A stretch of DNA of 64,000 bases from Brevibacillus thermoruber 423 (GTDB lineage: Bacteria; Bacillota; Bacilli; Brevibacillales; Brevibacillaceae). Below are positions 43,492-53,505 of the stretch, piece by piece. Every line of letters begins with the position of its first letter. The stretch's first letter is position 1. The stretch spans positions 440,258 to 504,257 of the forward strand of contig NZ_KE695651.1 in the NCBI RefSeq assembly GCF_000454065.1. The letters run 5' to 3'. Under the pieces are notes generated by a model that did not search any database, was not told the DNA's origin, and saw only the letters and a program-made list of their open reading frames with translations. Both the position numbers and the translations under genes were made by a program.

Positions 43492-44921
43492 TATTGCAGG
43501 ACCTCCTTGTTCACGCCTTCACGTTTCCATTCGCGCACGTCGACGAAGTGGCCGGCGATGGCTGCCGCCGCCGCCATTTCCGGGCTGACCAGGTGGGTGC
43601 GGCCGCCCCGTCCCTGGCGTCCTTCGAAGTTGCGGTTGGAGGTGGAGGCGCAGCGTTCACCTTCCTGAAGCACGTCCGGGTTCATCGCCAGGCACATGGA
43701 GCAGCCGGAGTCGCGCCATTCAAAGCCGGCCTCCTGGAAGATCAGGTGCAGGCCTTCTTGTTCCGCCTGCTGCTTCACGGCTTGCGAACCGGGGACCACC
43801 ATCGCGTGCACGTGGGGCGCGACGCGGCGTCCCTTCGCCACTTCGGCCGCGCGGCGCAGGTCTTCGATCCGGCCGTTGGTACAGGAGCCGATAAAGACGC
43901 GGTCGATCTTGATCTCGGTCATCGGGGTGCCCGGTGTGAGCCCCATGTAGGCGAGGGCGTCCTGGGCCGCTTTTCGCTGCGCCGCCGTCGGGAACGAATC
44001 GGGATGGGGGACGGTGCCGGTGATGTCGGTGCCCATGCCCGGGCTGGTTCCCCAGGTGACTTGCGGCGCGATTTCGCTCGCGTCGATTTCCACGCGGTGA
44101 TCGTACGTGGCACCCGGGTCGGTGCAGAGCTGTTTCCAGCGCTCGACGGCCCGCAGGAAATCTTCCCCTTGCGGCGCGTAGCGTCTGCCCTTGAGGTAGG
44201 CGAACGTGGTCTCATCCGGCGCGATCAGGCCGGCCCGCGCTCCCGCTTCGATCGACATGTTGCAGACGGTCATGCGCTCTTCCATCGTCAGTTTGCGGAT
44301 GGCCTCACCGGTGTACTCGATCACGTAGCCGGTGGCAAAGTCCGTCCCGAATTTTGCGATGATCGCCAAAATTAAGTCTTTGGCGCTGACGCCGAAGGGG
44401 AGCTCGCCTTTCACGTGCACTTCCAGCGTCTTCGGTTTGGCCTGCTGGAGGCATTGGGTGGCCAGCACGTGCTCCACTTCGCTCGTGCCGATCCCGAAGG
44501 CCAGAGCGCCGAATGCGCCGTGCGTGGAGGTGTGGCTGTCGCCGCAGACGATCGTTTTGCCGGGGAGGGTCAATCCCAGCTCCGGTCCGATCACGTGGAC
44601 AATCCCCTGATCGGGGCTGTTCAGGTCGGCCAGCGTAATGCCGAACTCCTCGCAGTTTTTCGTCAGCGTCTCCATCTGCTGCCGGGAAATCGGGTCTTTG
44701 ACATTAAACCGGTCAGCCGTCGGCACATTGTGGTCCATCGTCGCAAACGTCAGGTCGGGACGGCGGACGCGGCGGCCGGCCAGGCGGAGGCCTTCAAACG
44801 CCTGGGGCGAGGTGACTTCGTGGACCAGGTGCAGGTCGATGTACAGCAGGCTGGGTTTGCCGGGCTCTTCGTGAATCACGTGGGCATCCCAGATCTTTTC
44901 AAACATCGTGCGGGGTTTCAT
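43491..44921 (-). CDS. leuC: 3-isopropylmalate dehydratase large subunit
   Basis: The 476-residue aconitase-type subunit carries the [4Fe-4S] cluster; ligand cysteines are visible in 'FIGSCTNGR' and '[11 protein letters not shown]'. '[24 protein letters not shown]' (in part) and the start '[16 protein letters not shown]' are family hallmarks. AAGGAGG precedes the ATG. It is transcribed divergently from a LysR gene across a 114-bp gap, which suggests control by that regulator. Confidence 0.97.
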   Translation of the reverse strand: MKPRTMFEKIWDAHVIHEEPGKPSLLYIDLHLVHEVTSPQAFEGLRLAGRRVRRPDLTFATMDHNVPTADRFNVKDPISRQQMETLTKNCEEFGITLADLNSPDQGIVHVIGPELGLTLPGKTIVCGDSHTSTHGAFGALAFGIGTSEVEHVLATQCLQQAKPKTLEVHVKGELPFGVSAKDLILAIIAKFGTDFATGYVIEYTGEAIRKLTMEERMTVCNMSIEAGARAGLIAPDETTFAYLKGRRYAPQGEDFLRAVERWKQLCTDPGATYDHRVEIDASEIAPQVTWGTSPGMGTDITGTVPHPDSFPTAAQRKAAQDALAYMGLTPGTPMTEIKIDRVFIGSCTNGRIEDLRRAAEVAKGRRVAPHVHAMVVPGSQAVKQQAEQEGLHLIFQEAGFEWRDSGCSMCLAMNPDVLQEGERCASTSNRNFEGRQGRGGRTHLVSPEMAAAAAIAGHFVDVREWKREGVNKEVLQ

Positions 44922-45035
44922 GTGGACATTCCTCCTTCGTGCGAAACTCTTATCACGGTTGTATCATGGCCATGGGAATAGTTCAAAGATATAATTATTA
45001 TGAGATGGATAGCTTTTGCCTATCGGGAGGTCTTC
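44922..45035. promoter_or_regulatory. Divergent promoter region between leuC and the LysR gene
   Basis: Plus strand: consensus TATAAT at 44990-44995 precedes the LysR gene. Minus strand: TTGAAC, 17 bp, TACAAC is a candidate leuC promoter across the same bases. Between them are CCATGG/TGGCCA palindromic bases and an AT-rich ATAATTATTAT dyad that could serve as T-N11-A LysR sites. The promoters overlap, typical of LysR autoregulation with divergent activation. Confidence 0.5.
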
Positions 45036-45923
45036 ATGGAATTACGACAGATTCGTTACGTGCTGGCTGTGGCGGAAGAGCGCAGCTTTTCCCGGGCGGC
45101 GGGCCGGCTCCATCTGGCCCAGCCGTCGCTCAGCCAGCAGATCGCCAAATTGGAAAAATTACTCGGGGTTACCCTGTTTCATCGCCTGCCGCAGCACGTG
45201 GAGCTGACGGACGCGGGTCAGCGTTTCGTTCAGGTGGCCCAATCGCTGATCGATATGGCGGAAGGGCTTGAGCGGGAGATGCGCGCCTACGCGGTCGGCG
45301 AGAGCGGAAAGCTTCTGGTGGGCAGTCTGCCGATCACCGGCGCGTACGTCCTGCCCCGGGTCATCCCCGCGTTTACCAAGCAGTTTCCGGGTGTCGAGCT
45401 GCAGTTGATCGAGGACACGTCCAGCAATCTGGAGCAGCTTTTGGTCCGGGGGAAAATCGACGTCAGCCTACTGACGATGCCGATCGCCGATCCCTCGCTG
45501 GAGGTGATCCCCGCCATTCACGAGGAGATTTACCTGGCGGTTCCCCCGCAGCACCCGCTGGCGAAGCGGCAGGAAGTGGATCTGGCCGAGCTGGCCGGAC
45601 AGCCGTTTATCCTGCTGAAAGAAGGGCAGGGGTTTCGCACGATCTCGCTGAGGCTGTGCGAACAGGCCGGGTTCCGTCCGCGGATCGTCTTTGAGAGCAG
45701 CAACATCCAGACGGTGCAGTCGCTGGTGGCGGCGGGGATGGGCTTTTCGTTTGCCCCCAAGATGATTACGCTGGCACCGGGCACGACGGAGCCGCCCGTC
45801 TACCTGAGCCTTACCGGCCGGCCGTTTCGCACGCTGGTCGTCGCCTACCGCAAGGACCGGCCGCTCTCCCGTCCGGCGGAGTCGTTCGTCCGTTCCCTGG
45901 TGGAGCAGGGAGGCGCGATGTAG
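45036..45923 (+). CDS. LysR family transcriptional regulator
   Basis: A 295-residue LysR-type regulator: N-terminal winged helix-turn-helix 'ELRQIRYVLAVAEERSFSRA' and 'QPSLSQQIAKLEKLLG', then a periplasmic-binding-protein-like effector domain ('GKLLVGSLPITGAYVLPRVI'). ATG 45036 follows GGGAGG. Divergent from leuCD, so leucine-pathway control by an intermediate is possible, though the sequence is nearer to CysL/AlsR-like regulators of unknown ligand. Effector not determinable. Confidence 0.92.
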   Translation: MELRQIRYVLAVAEERSFSRAAGRLHLAQPSLSQQIAKLEKLLGVTLFHRLPQHVELTDAGQRFVQVAQSLIDMAEGLEREMRAYAVGESGKLLVGSLPITGAYVLPRVIPAFTKQFPGVELQLIEDTSSNLEQLLVRGKIDVSLLTMPIADPSLEVIPAIHEEIYLAVPPQHPLAKRQEVDLAELAGQPFILLKEGQGFRTISLRLCEQAGFRPRIVFESSNIQTVQSLVAAGMGFSFAPKMITLAPGTTEPPVYLSLTGRPFRTLVVAYRKDRPLSRPAESFVRSLVEQGGAM

Positions 45924-46004
45924 CCAAGTGCGGCCCCGCCGGGACAAACACCTGCGGCTGTGGTACACTTAATCCACAAGAAATCCGAGAAAGGATGATC
46001 AGAC

Positions 46005-46352
46005 ATGAAGGAAATCAAGACCGAAGCGGAATTTGAACAGGCCATTGCCTCGGAAAAACCCGTGGTCGTCAAGTTTTACACGGACTGGTGCCCGGACTGC
46101 CACCGGATCGATCCGTTCATGCCGGAAGTCGAGGAAGCCTACAAGGACAAGCTGGACATGGTCGCTGTCAACCGCGACACCCTGCCGGAGCTGTCGCAAA
46201 AGCTGGACGTCTTTGGCATCCCCAGCTTTATCGCCTTTTCCAACGGAAAGGAACTGGTCCGGTTCGTCAGCAAGCTGGGCAAAAGCCGGGAAGAAATCGA
46301 ACACTTCCTGAACCGCGCAGTTGAAGTGTACGAGGGACTGAAGCAGGCGTAA
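46005..46352 (+). CDS. Thioredoxin-like protein with CPDC active site
   Basis: A 115-residue cytoplasmic thioredoxin-fold protein. The redox site is Trp28-Cys29-Pro30-Asp31-Cys32 instead of the common CGPC, and the cis-proline is in 'FGIPSFIAF'. It resembles Bacillus YtpP/YusE-type proteins; YtpP homologues act in bacillithiol-linked protein reduction, which would fit the bsh genes in this chromosome (inference). An extended -10 (TGGTACACT) lies about 45 bases upstream; AGAAAGGATG precedes the ATG. Confidence 0.88.
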   Translation: MKEIKTEAEFEQAIASEKPVVVKFYTDWCPDCHRIDPFMPEVEEAYKDKLDMVAVNRDTLPELSQKLDVFGIPSFIAFSNGKELVRFVSKLGKSREEIEHFLNRAVEVYEGLKQA

Positions 46353-46389
46353 CCAGACGAGAAACCAACCAACCGGGAGACACGACGGC

Positions 46390-47310
46390 ATGATACACAT
46401 GAAAAAAGAAGGGGAATGGCTGGTCGGCCATCTCGCGGAGGACGCCGTGTCCGTGGGCGCGCTGCTCCGGGAGCAGTGGAGGCTGCCGCGCAAGCAGGTT
46501 CACCTGCTCTTTCAGCACAAGGAGGTCTTGCTGGACGGCGCACCGGTCGCCCAGCACGCGAAAGCGGAGGCGGGGCAGGAGATCCGCCTCCGTCTTTGCC
46601 AGCCGGAACCGCTGGGGCTTGAGCCAGTGGACGAGTCGGTAGACATCTTGTACGAAGACGACCATCTGCTGGTCGCCAACAAGCCCGCCGGGTTGCTGCT
46701 CCACCCCACGGAGCCGCGTCACACCAAGACGCTCGATCATCTGATCGCCGGCCATTTCGCGCGGACGGGCGTGGCCGCCAAGGTACGCCACGTCCACCGG
46801 CTGGACCAGGACACCTCGGGGGTCGTCCTCTACGCGAAGCACGCCCTGGCGTCGGCCCTCCTGGACGAGCGGCTGCGGGAGCGGAACATTTCGCGCGCCT
46901 ACATCGCGTTCGTGCATGGAGCGGTCAAACAGGCCAGCGGCACGATCACCCAACCGATCGGCAAGGACCGGTTTCATCCCAATCGGCGCCGGGTGTCGCT
47001 CAACGGCGATCCGGCGGTCACGCACTACCGCGTGGTGGAGCGGTTTGCTCAAGCGGCGAAGCTGGAGTGTCGGCTGGAGACGGGCCGCACCCATCAGATT
47101 CGCGTCCACCTCAGCCATTTGGGCCATCCCCTTATCGGTGATACCCTCTACGGCGGAAAGGCCGGCATGATCGGCAGACAGGCCCTGCACGCCGCCGTCC
47201 TGCGCTTTTCCCACCCGTTTGGCGAAGAGACGATGGAGGTCCGATCACCGCTGCCGGACGATTTGCGCCGTCTGGAACAGGCCCTGCGGCAAGCGCCAAT
47301 GCGCCGCTAG
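46390..47310 (+). CDS. RluA family pseudouridine synthase
   Basis: A 306-residue enzyme that isomerises uridine to pseudouridine in rRNA or tRNA. An N-terminal S4-like RNA-binding region (residues about 18-70) precedes the catalytic domain with 'HRLDQDTSGVVLYAKH' (catalytic Asp) and 'RTHQIRVHLSHLGHPLIGDTLYG' (in part). The target uridine cannot be deduced; RluD and YhcT/YjbO types are all possible. It may be co-transcribed with the thioredoxin gene 38 bases upstream. Confidence 0.92.
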   Translation: MIHMKKEGEWLVGHLAEDAVSVGALLREQWRLPRKQVHLLFQHKEVLLDGAPVAQHAKAEAGQEIRLRLCQPEPLGLEPVDESVDILYEDDHLLVANKPAGLLLHPTEPRHTKTLDHLIAGHFARTGVAAKVRHVHRLDQDTSGVVLYAKHALASALLDERLRERNISRAYIAFVHGAVKQASGTITQPIGKDRFHPNRRRVSLNGDPAVTHYRVVERFAQAAKLECRLETGRTHQIRVHLSHLGHPLIGDTLYGGKAGMIGRQALHAAVLRFSHPFGEETMEVRSPLPDDLRRLEQALRQAPMRR

Positions 47311-47352
47311 GTGAATACACTGCCAGGGAAGGGAACGAAAGAGGGTGGTGTG

Positions 47353-48453
47353 ATGAAACGACCCGTGATCGGCATCCTGACCTGGCGGGAGGGAAAACGA
47401 TTTGCCGAGCCGGCCTACTTTCGCCGGCTGATCCGGGCGGGCCAGGCGTTGGGCGGCACGGTTTTTTTGTTTTCGCCGCAGGACGTGTCGCCGTCCGGCA
47501 GGCAGGTGCGCGGTTTTGTGCCGGATGGGCGGAGCTGGAGGGCCCGCATGTTTCCCCGTCCCGACGTGGTGATCGACCGCTACCGCTACACGCCGAGGGC
47601 GGCGTTTCGGCAGTACGTCGCGTTTCGCCGGACAAACGGCTTTCGGTACGCCAACAGCCGGCTGGCCAACAAGTGGAAAGTACATGAGGTCCTGTGGCGG
47701 GACGCGCGGATGCACCGCTGGCTTCCCGAGGCGATGCTGTACAGCCACGCCCATCTGCGCAGCATGCTCGCGCGCCATTCGCTTCTCTACCTGAAGCCGC
47801 TGAATGGCACCGGCGGCAGGGGGATTGTCCGCCTGGAGAAGACGGCTGAGGGGTACCGCCTCCTGGGGCGAAACAAGGATCGGACCAAAGTGTCCGCGCT
47901 GATCAGGCGCATCCCGGCCCTGCTGCGCTGGATCGACCGGTGGAAAAGCGAGAAGATGATCATCCAGCAAGGGCTTCGTCTCGATCTGGTTCCGAAACGG
48001 TCAGTAGACATGCGCCTGCTGATCCAGAAAGACGGGAACGGCCGCTGGAGCATCACCGGCGCGGGCATGCGCGTCGGCGGGGAGAAGAGCGCCACGGCCA
48101 ATCTGCACGGCGGCGGCAAAGCGGTGTCCGCCCAGGCGTTTTTGCGCGCCCGGTTTGGCGAACAGCGGGCGCGGGAGATCATCCGGGACTGCGAGCAATT
48201 GGCCTATCAGACGGCGGAGACGATCGAGCAGCACTTCGGCCGGATGATCGAGCTGGGACTGGACATCGGCATCGACGTCGACGGCCGGGCCTGGCTGATC
48301 GAGGTGAATCCCAAGCCGGGGCGGGAAATCTTCCGCGAGCTGGGAACGCCTCAGGTATACAAGGAAGCCATCCGCAAACCGATTCAATACGCCCTGCACC
48401 TCGCCCGGCAGCAGTCCGGCGGCGAGCGGCAGGCGGCACGAGCGGCGCTGTGA
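47353..48453 (+). CDS. YheC/YheD family ATP-grasp protein (endospore coat-associated)
   Basis: A 366-residue protein of the YheC/YheD family. ATP-grasp features: 'LYLKPLNGTGGRGIVRLE' for ATP binding and 'IDVDGRAWLIEVNPKPGREIF' with metal-binding Glu and Asn. Homologues are linked to the spore coat, and this supports a spore-forming host. The molecule it ligates is unknown. ATG 47353 follows GAGGGTGGTG; the frame extends to 47311. A bidirectional terminator follows. Confidence 0.88.
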   Translation: MKRPVIGILTWREGKRFAEPAYFRRLIRAGQALGGTVFLFSPQDVSPSGRQVRGFVPDGRSWRARMFPRPDVVIDRYRYTPRAAFRQYVAFRRTNGFRYANSRLANKWKVHEVLWRDARMHRWLPEAMLYSHAHLRSMLARHSLLYLKPLNGTGGRGIVRLEKTAEGYRLLGRNKDRTKVSALIRRIPALLRWIDRWKSEKMIIQQGLRLDLVPKRSVDMRLLIQKDGNGRWSITGAGMRVGGEKSATANLHGGGKAVSAQAFLRARFGEQRAREIIRDCEQLAYQTAETIEQHFGRMIELGLDIGIDVDGRAWLIEVNPKPGREIFRELGTPQVYKEAIRKPIQYALHLARQQSGGERQAARAAL

Positions 48454-48531
48454 TAGCGCCGCTTCAGGCTGTCGATGAGAACGTCCGCCTGCCATGTGTC
48501 ATCAACAGAATGGTCACGTTCCGCATAAAGC

Positions 48532-48568
48532 AAAGGGGCTTCCCGAACAGGTCCGGGACAGCCCCTTT
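48532..48568. terminator. Bidirectional terminator between convergent genes
   Basis: AAAGGGGCT-t-CCCG pairs with CGGG-ac-AGCCCCTTT, with T/A-rich flanks on both sides; it serves the ATP-grasp gene (+) and the phosphodiesterase gene (-). Confidence 0.75.
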
Positions 48569-48592
48569 GTCATGCAAACAAACACGGCAGGG

Positions 48593-49579
48593 TTACTCCT
48601 GCTTCTTGAACACGGGTGCAATTTTATCGATGCGGTTGGTCCAGATTCCTCCGGTATAGTTGGCGGGCAGACGTTCAAGGTCTTCCACCGAATCAAACCC
48701 CTGGGAGACATCTCCATTTCCCGCAACCAAAATGGTCCTGGTGTCATGTTCGTCCATTCGATTGAGGAACTTGTCAGGCCATCCCCACAGCCAAGGGGCA
48801 ATCTTTTCCGGAATATGCAGTTCCGTTCTTGCGCAGGCCTCCGGAACATACCCGGTCCATCCCACTGCGATATACGGGAGCAAACAACGCTTCATCGTCG
48901 CGAGAGACATAACGCGCAGCTGCGGAAGCTCTTCACGCAGCGCTTCGATCGGCTGATCTCCCCCGTATACCGTCAACTGTTCCAGGCGCTTTTCCGGCAG
49001 GGTGGACAAGTACCGGGCCAATTGTTTTCCTTCTTCCGGGTCGTTGCTTTTCACGTGAATCAAGAAGGACTGGTGGGGAAAATGAGCGAGCACGTCATCG
49101 AGAGAAGGCATCATGCCGACGCCTTTTCCGCGAAACGGATACGTTTTCCCGTGGTCATACGTATAGCCGTAGCCAATGTCCAGCTTCTTCAATTCTTCCA
49201 GCGTATGCTCTCGGGTAACCCCTTTTCCATTGGTTCTGCAATCCAGCGTCCAATCGTGGAAGACGGCAAATTTTCCATCCTTTGTCGGATGGACATCAAA
49301 CTCGATGAGATCGGCACCCGCCCTGACGGCAGCCTCCATGGACGGAATCGTGTTCTCCAGGTAAGGATGCTCCGGTTTGTGGATGCGCGCGGCTGTACAC
49401 GTTTCATTGGTGATGCCTTCCATGTTGAACGTTTGAGCCAATCCCCGATGGGCCAAAAGCAAGGGGGTTCCTGTCCGCTCCTCGGCCAGCAGCGACGTAT
49501 TGTTCACATACATGAAGGCAACGAGCGCGATGCAAAACAACACGATCTTGTTCTTGAAAAACGCACGAAATCTGTTCAT
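48593..49579 (-). CDS. Glycerophosphodiester phosphodiesterase, membrane-anchored or secreted
   Basis: A 328-residue GDPD-family TIM barrel hydrolysing glycerophosphodiesters or a similar lipid-head substrate. Motifs: 'LLAHRGLAQ' (catalytic His), 'ENTIPSMEAAVRAGADLIEFDVH' (in part; metal Glu and Asp) and 'VFHDWTLDCRT' (second catalytic His). An N-terminal hydrophobic helix (residues about 11-30) directs it to or across the membrane. ATG 49579 follows GAGGAGAG. Its base composition is visibly lower in GC than neighbours, suggesting acquisition. An extended -10 (TGGTATCAT) is present about 50 bases upstream on the minus strand. Confidence 0.88.
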   Translation of the reverse strand: MNRFRAFFKNKIVLFCIALVAFMYVNNTSLLAEERTGTPLLLAHRGLAQTFNMEGITNETCTAARIHKPEHPYLENTIPSMEAAVRAGADLIEFDVHPTKDGKFAVFHDWTLDCRTNGKGVTREHTLEELKKLDIGYGYTYDHGKTYPFRGKGVGMMPSLDDVLAHFPHQSFLIHVKSNDPEEGKQLARYLSTLPEKRLEQLTVYGGDQPIEALREELPQLRVMSLATMKRCLLPYIAVGWTGYVPEACARTELHIPEKIAPWLWGWPDKFLNRMDEHDTRTILVAGNGDVSQGFDSVEDLERLPANYTGGIWTNRIDKIAPVFKKQE

Positions 49580-50029
49580 TCTACTCTCCTCGTCCATCAT
49601 GCTTTTCGTACAGAACACCATGATACCATGGATGGGCGCGTTGTTCGACAAACAACGTATGGGGAGGAGGCCTTTTCCAGCGAAACGATCGCCCGCAAAG
49701 GGAACGCGCGGAGAAAGCGGACAGTCATATCCGACTCCCTGGTGCGGCGCTGCGATGGCGCCTTTTTGAGTTCCGTGCCGCTGTCGGGAATGGCACCCTG
49801 CATTTTTGCGTTTTTGCCGGGGCCTGCCCCTGGACTGTAACGATCAGGACGGGCTGTTCGTATTGAGTAGAGGAGGGGAAAGCGCGGCGCCATTTGACCG
49901 GACCGTTTGCGAACATTCATAATAAGAATAGCTTCTGGCGAAACACATGCGGGGAGCCGTTCTTCTTGTGGGGGCACGGATAGGTCCGGCCCCGTTTGGG
50001 TCAGAATGGGTAAAGAAGGAGTGATAGAT
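49580..50029. other. 450-bp gap with promoter and two hairpins, no gene seen
   Basis: Contains the minus-strand promoter of the phosphodiesterase gene (about 49620-49630) and two plus-strand hairpins followed by T runs: GGCGC/GCGCC before TTTTT (about 49752-49775) and GTGCC/GGCAC before GCATTTTTG (about 49778-49810). The hairpins could terminate RNA entering from the left or attenuate the next gene. Open frames here are short and lack ribosome binding sites. Confidence 0.4.
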
Positions 50030-50479
50030 GTGGAATCGCTGCTCAACCTCGTTACAGACTATTGGCCCATCGTCATATGCGCGATCGTGGTGATCGCAGC
50101 CTTTCAATGGATCATGCGAAGCCTGTTTCGGCTATTTGCCATGATGGCGGTGATCGGCGTCATTCTCGTGCTGGTCTTCCATTTCAGCCCGGAGCAGGTG
50201 ATCGATATGGGACGCACAGCCGTGCAGACCACGCAGGATGCGGTGCAGAAGACGGTCGTCCCCATCCTGGAGTCGGAACTGAAGGACGCGGACATCTTGT
50301 TTCATGACGACGGCAGCTATGAAGTAAAGACGGCCAACATCCGGATCACCGGGAAAAAAGGCGAATCCAAGGCGACTGTCTATTACAAAGAGAACAAATG
50401 GGAAGTGGATATCGGGGTGTTGGGTGACATGTTCAAGGAAAAGCTGAACAAAGCGGAGCCGTCCCAGACTACGCTGTAA
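50030..50479 (+). CDS. Small two-helix membrane protein of unknown function
   Basis: A 149-residue protein. GTG 50030 is chosen because AAGGAG lies eight bases upstream; the frame is open to 49907 but with a poor sequence. Two transmembrane segments (about 11-27 and 33-50, 'YWPIVICAIVVIAAFQW' and 'LFAMMAVIGVILVLVF') are followed by a soluble domain that starts with a possible amphipathic helix and has beta strands ('DGSYEVKTANIRITGKKGE'). No family recognised. Confidence 0.65.
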   Translation: MESLLNLVTDYWPIVICAIVVIAAFQWIMRSLFRLFAMMAVIGVILVLVFHFSPEQVIDMGRTAVQTTQDAVQKTVVPILESELKDADILFHDDGSYEVKTANIRITGKKGESKATVYYKENKWEVDIGVLGDMFKEKLNKAEPSQTTL

Positions 50480-50638
50480 ACGGGAGCGCATGCGGCGGCG
50501 TCACGTCATCGAACGCCGCGCCCATCCCGTCTGCCCGGCCGCTCGCCCTTGACCGGATGCACGAAGCCTGAAACGGGCTGGGACCGGCGCATACTTCTGG
50601 CGCAACGAACATTCGCAAAACGAAAAAACTGGCATGAG

Positions 50639-50682
50639 AAAACTCCGGTATGTTCCCGCAATTGGACAAACACCGGAGTTTT
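50639..50682. terminator. Bidirectional terminator
   Basis: AAAACTCCGGT pairs with ACCGGAGTTTT across a 22-base loop; A and T tracts on both sides allow function in either direction. The rest of 50480-50850 contains no supported gene. Confidence 0.6.
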
Positions 50683-50859
50683 CGCGTCTCCCGGCGGAGC
50701 GGCTGTCTGTGGCGGCCGTACCTGCCATCCGGTCATGCGGTCATGTGCGCTGCCCTGATGCAAGTCATGGCGTTTCCGCCCTTGATCACACAGGGCGGCA
50801 GTTCGGCTGCACCCAACGCGAAAACATGAAGCGAGAGCCGTTTTTTCGGGGCCCGCGTC

Positions 50860-50898
50860 GTTCACATTCCGTTCATATACGTGTTGTATCCTGTTCAC
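50860..50898 (+). promoter_or_regulatory. 11-bp-spaced GTTCA direct repeats and -10 element before the ABC/two-component operon
   Basis: GTTCAC at 50860, GTTCAT at 50871 and GTTCAC at 50893 lie on an 11-bp register (11 and 22 bp), with a poorer GTTGT near 50883. They flank a candidate -10 TATCCT (50887-50892). Direct repeats at 11 bp are characteristic of OmpR/PhoB-family response regulator sites, and such a regulator is encoded in this operon, so autoregulation is likely. Confidence 0.5.
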
Positions 50899-50929
50899 GC
50901 CGAAACGGGATGAAAAGGAGAGAACACGT

Positions 50930-50998
50930 ATGGCAAACAGGAATCCGCGAGTCGGGCTGGAGAGGGACCCGGACGTCCAGGCGGCCGAGAGCGTTTAA
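50930..50998 (+). CDS. Putative 22-residue leader peptide upstream of the ABC exporter
   Basis: ATG 50930 is preceded by AAAAGGAG at a suitable distance and encodes 22 residues (MANRNPRVGLERDPDVQ plus AESV ends it) with a TAA stop. A small TGTGA/TCACA hairpin followed by TTTTT (51006-51033) lies between its stop and the exporter's ribosome binding site. The layout resembles ribosome-mediated attenuators of drug exporters such as Bacillus bmrB-bmrCD. It could also be a short independent peptide. Confidence 0.4.
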   Translation: MANRNPRVGLERDPDVQAAESV

Positions 50999-51005
50999 CC
51001 CCAAG

Positions 51006-51033
51006 CGTTGTGAGGATCACAGCCTACGTTTTT
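51006..51033 (+). terminator. Weak terminator-like hairpin between leader peptide and exporter gene
   Basis: TGTGA (51009-51013) pairs with TCACA (51017-51021), with CGT/ACG as an outer pair, then TTTTT. It is weak as a terminator; candidate attenuator. Confidence 0.35.
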
Positions 51034-51052
51034 GAAAAAGGAGATGGAGAAC

Positions 51053-52821
<1,769 letters not shown>

Positions 52822-52825
<4 letters not shown>

Positions 52826-53505
52826 GGACCATGGCCACCATACTGGTTGTAGACGACGATCCCCACATTCGGGAACTGGTCGGTGTTTTTCTGCGGGAGG
52901 AAGGGTTCACCGTCCTGGAGGCCGCCGATGGCAGGGAAGCGCTCGCGCTCCTGGAAACAACCCGGGCGGATCTGGTGATCCTCGACATCATGATGCCCAA
53001 CATGGACGGGTGGCAGCTTTGCCGCGAACTGCGGGAACTTTACGACACCCCGCTGCTCATGCTGACCGCCAAAGGAGAAACGTCGCAGAAAATCAAAGGC
53101 TTCCAATTGGGCACGGACGACTACCTGGTCAAGCCGTTTGAACCGCTGGAACTGGTCGCCAGGGTAAAAGCGCTGCTGAGGCGCTACCGGATCGCCGTAT
53201 CGCAGCGGGTGCAGATCGGCGAACTGCTGCTTGACCGCAAAACCTACGAAGCGCAGGTGGGCGACAAGCAGGTGACCCTGCCGCTCAAGGAGTTTGAACT
53301 GCTGTTCAAACTGGCCAGTTACCCCGGAAAGACCTTTTCCCGCGAGCAGTTGATCGAGCAGATCTGGGGGTACGATTACGAAGGGGACGAGCGGACCGTC
53401 GACGTGCACATCAAGCGACTGCGCGAGCGTTTTCCGGAAGAGCGGCACTCGTTTCGGATCAGCACCATCCGCGGGCTTGGCTACCGATTGGAGGTTCGTT
53501 CATGA
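52822..53505 (+). CDS. OmpR-family response regulator
   Basis: A 227-residue regulator with a receiver domain (acidic pocket 'VVDDDPH', phospho-acceptor Asp55 in '[13 protein letters not shown]', Lys in 'YLVKPFEP') and a C-terminal winged helix ('[24 protein letters not shown]', in part, and '[13 protein letters not shown]'). Start at 52822 overlaps the exporter stop; ATG 52831 is an alternative. It overlaps the kinase gene by four bases. The 11-bp direct repeats at 50860-50898 are candidate binding sites. Confidence 0.94.

Noticed and set aside
50634-51035. 133-codon frame upstream of the ABC exporter
   Set aside because: It crosses a terminator, promoter repeats and the leader peptide; residue content looks random and no ribosome binding site is present.
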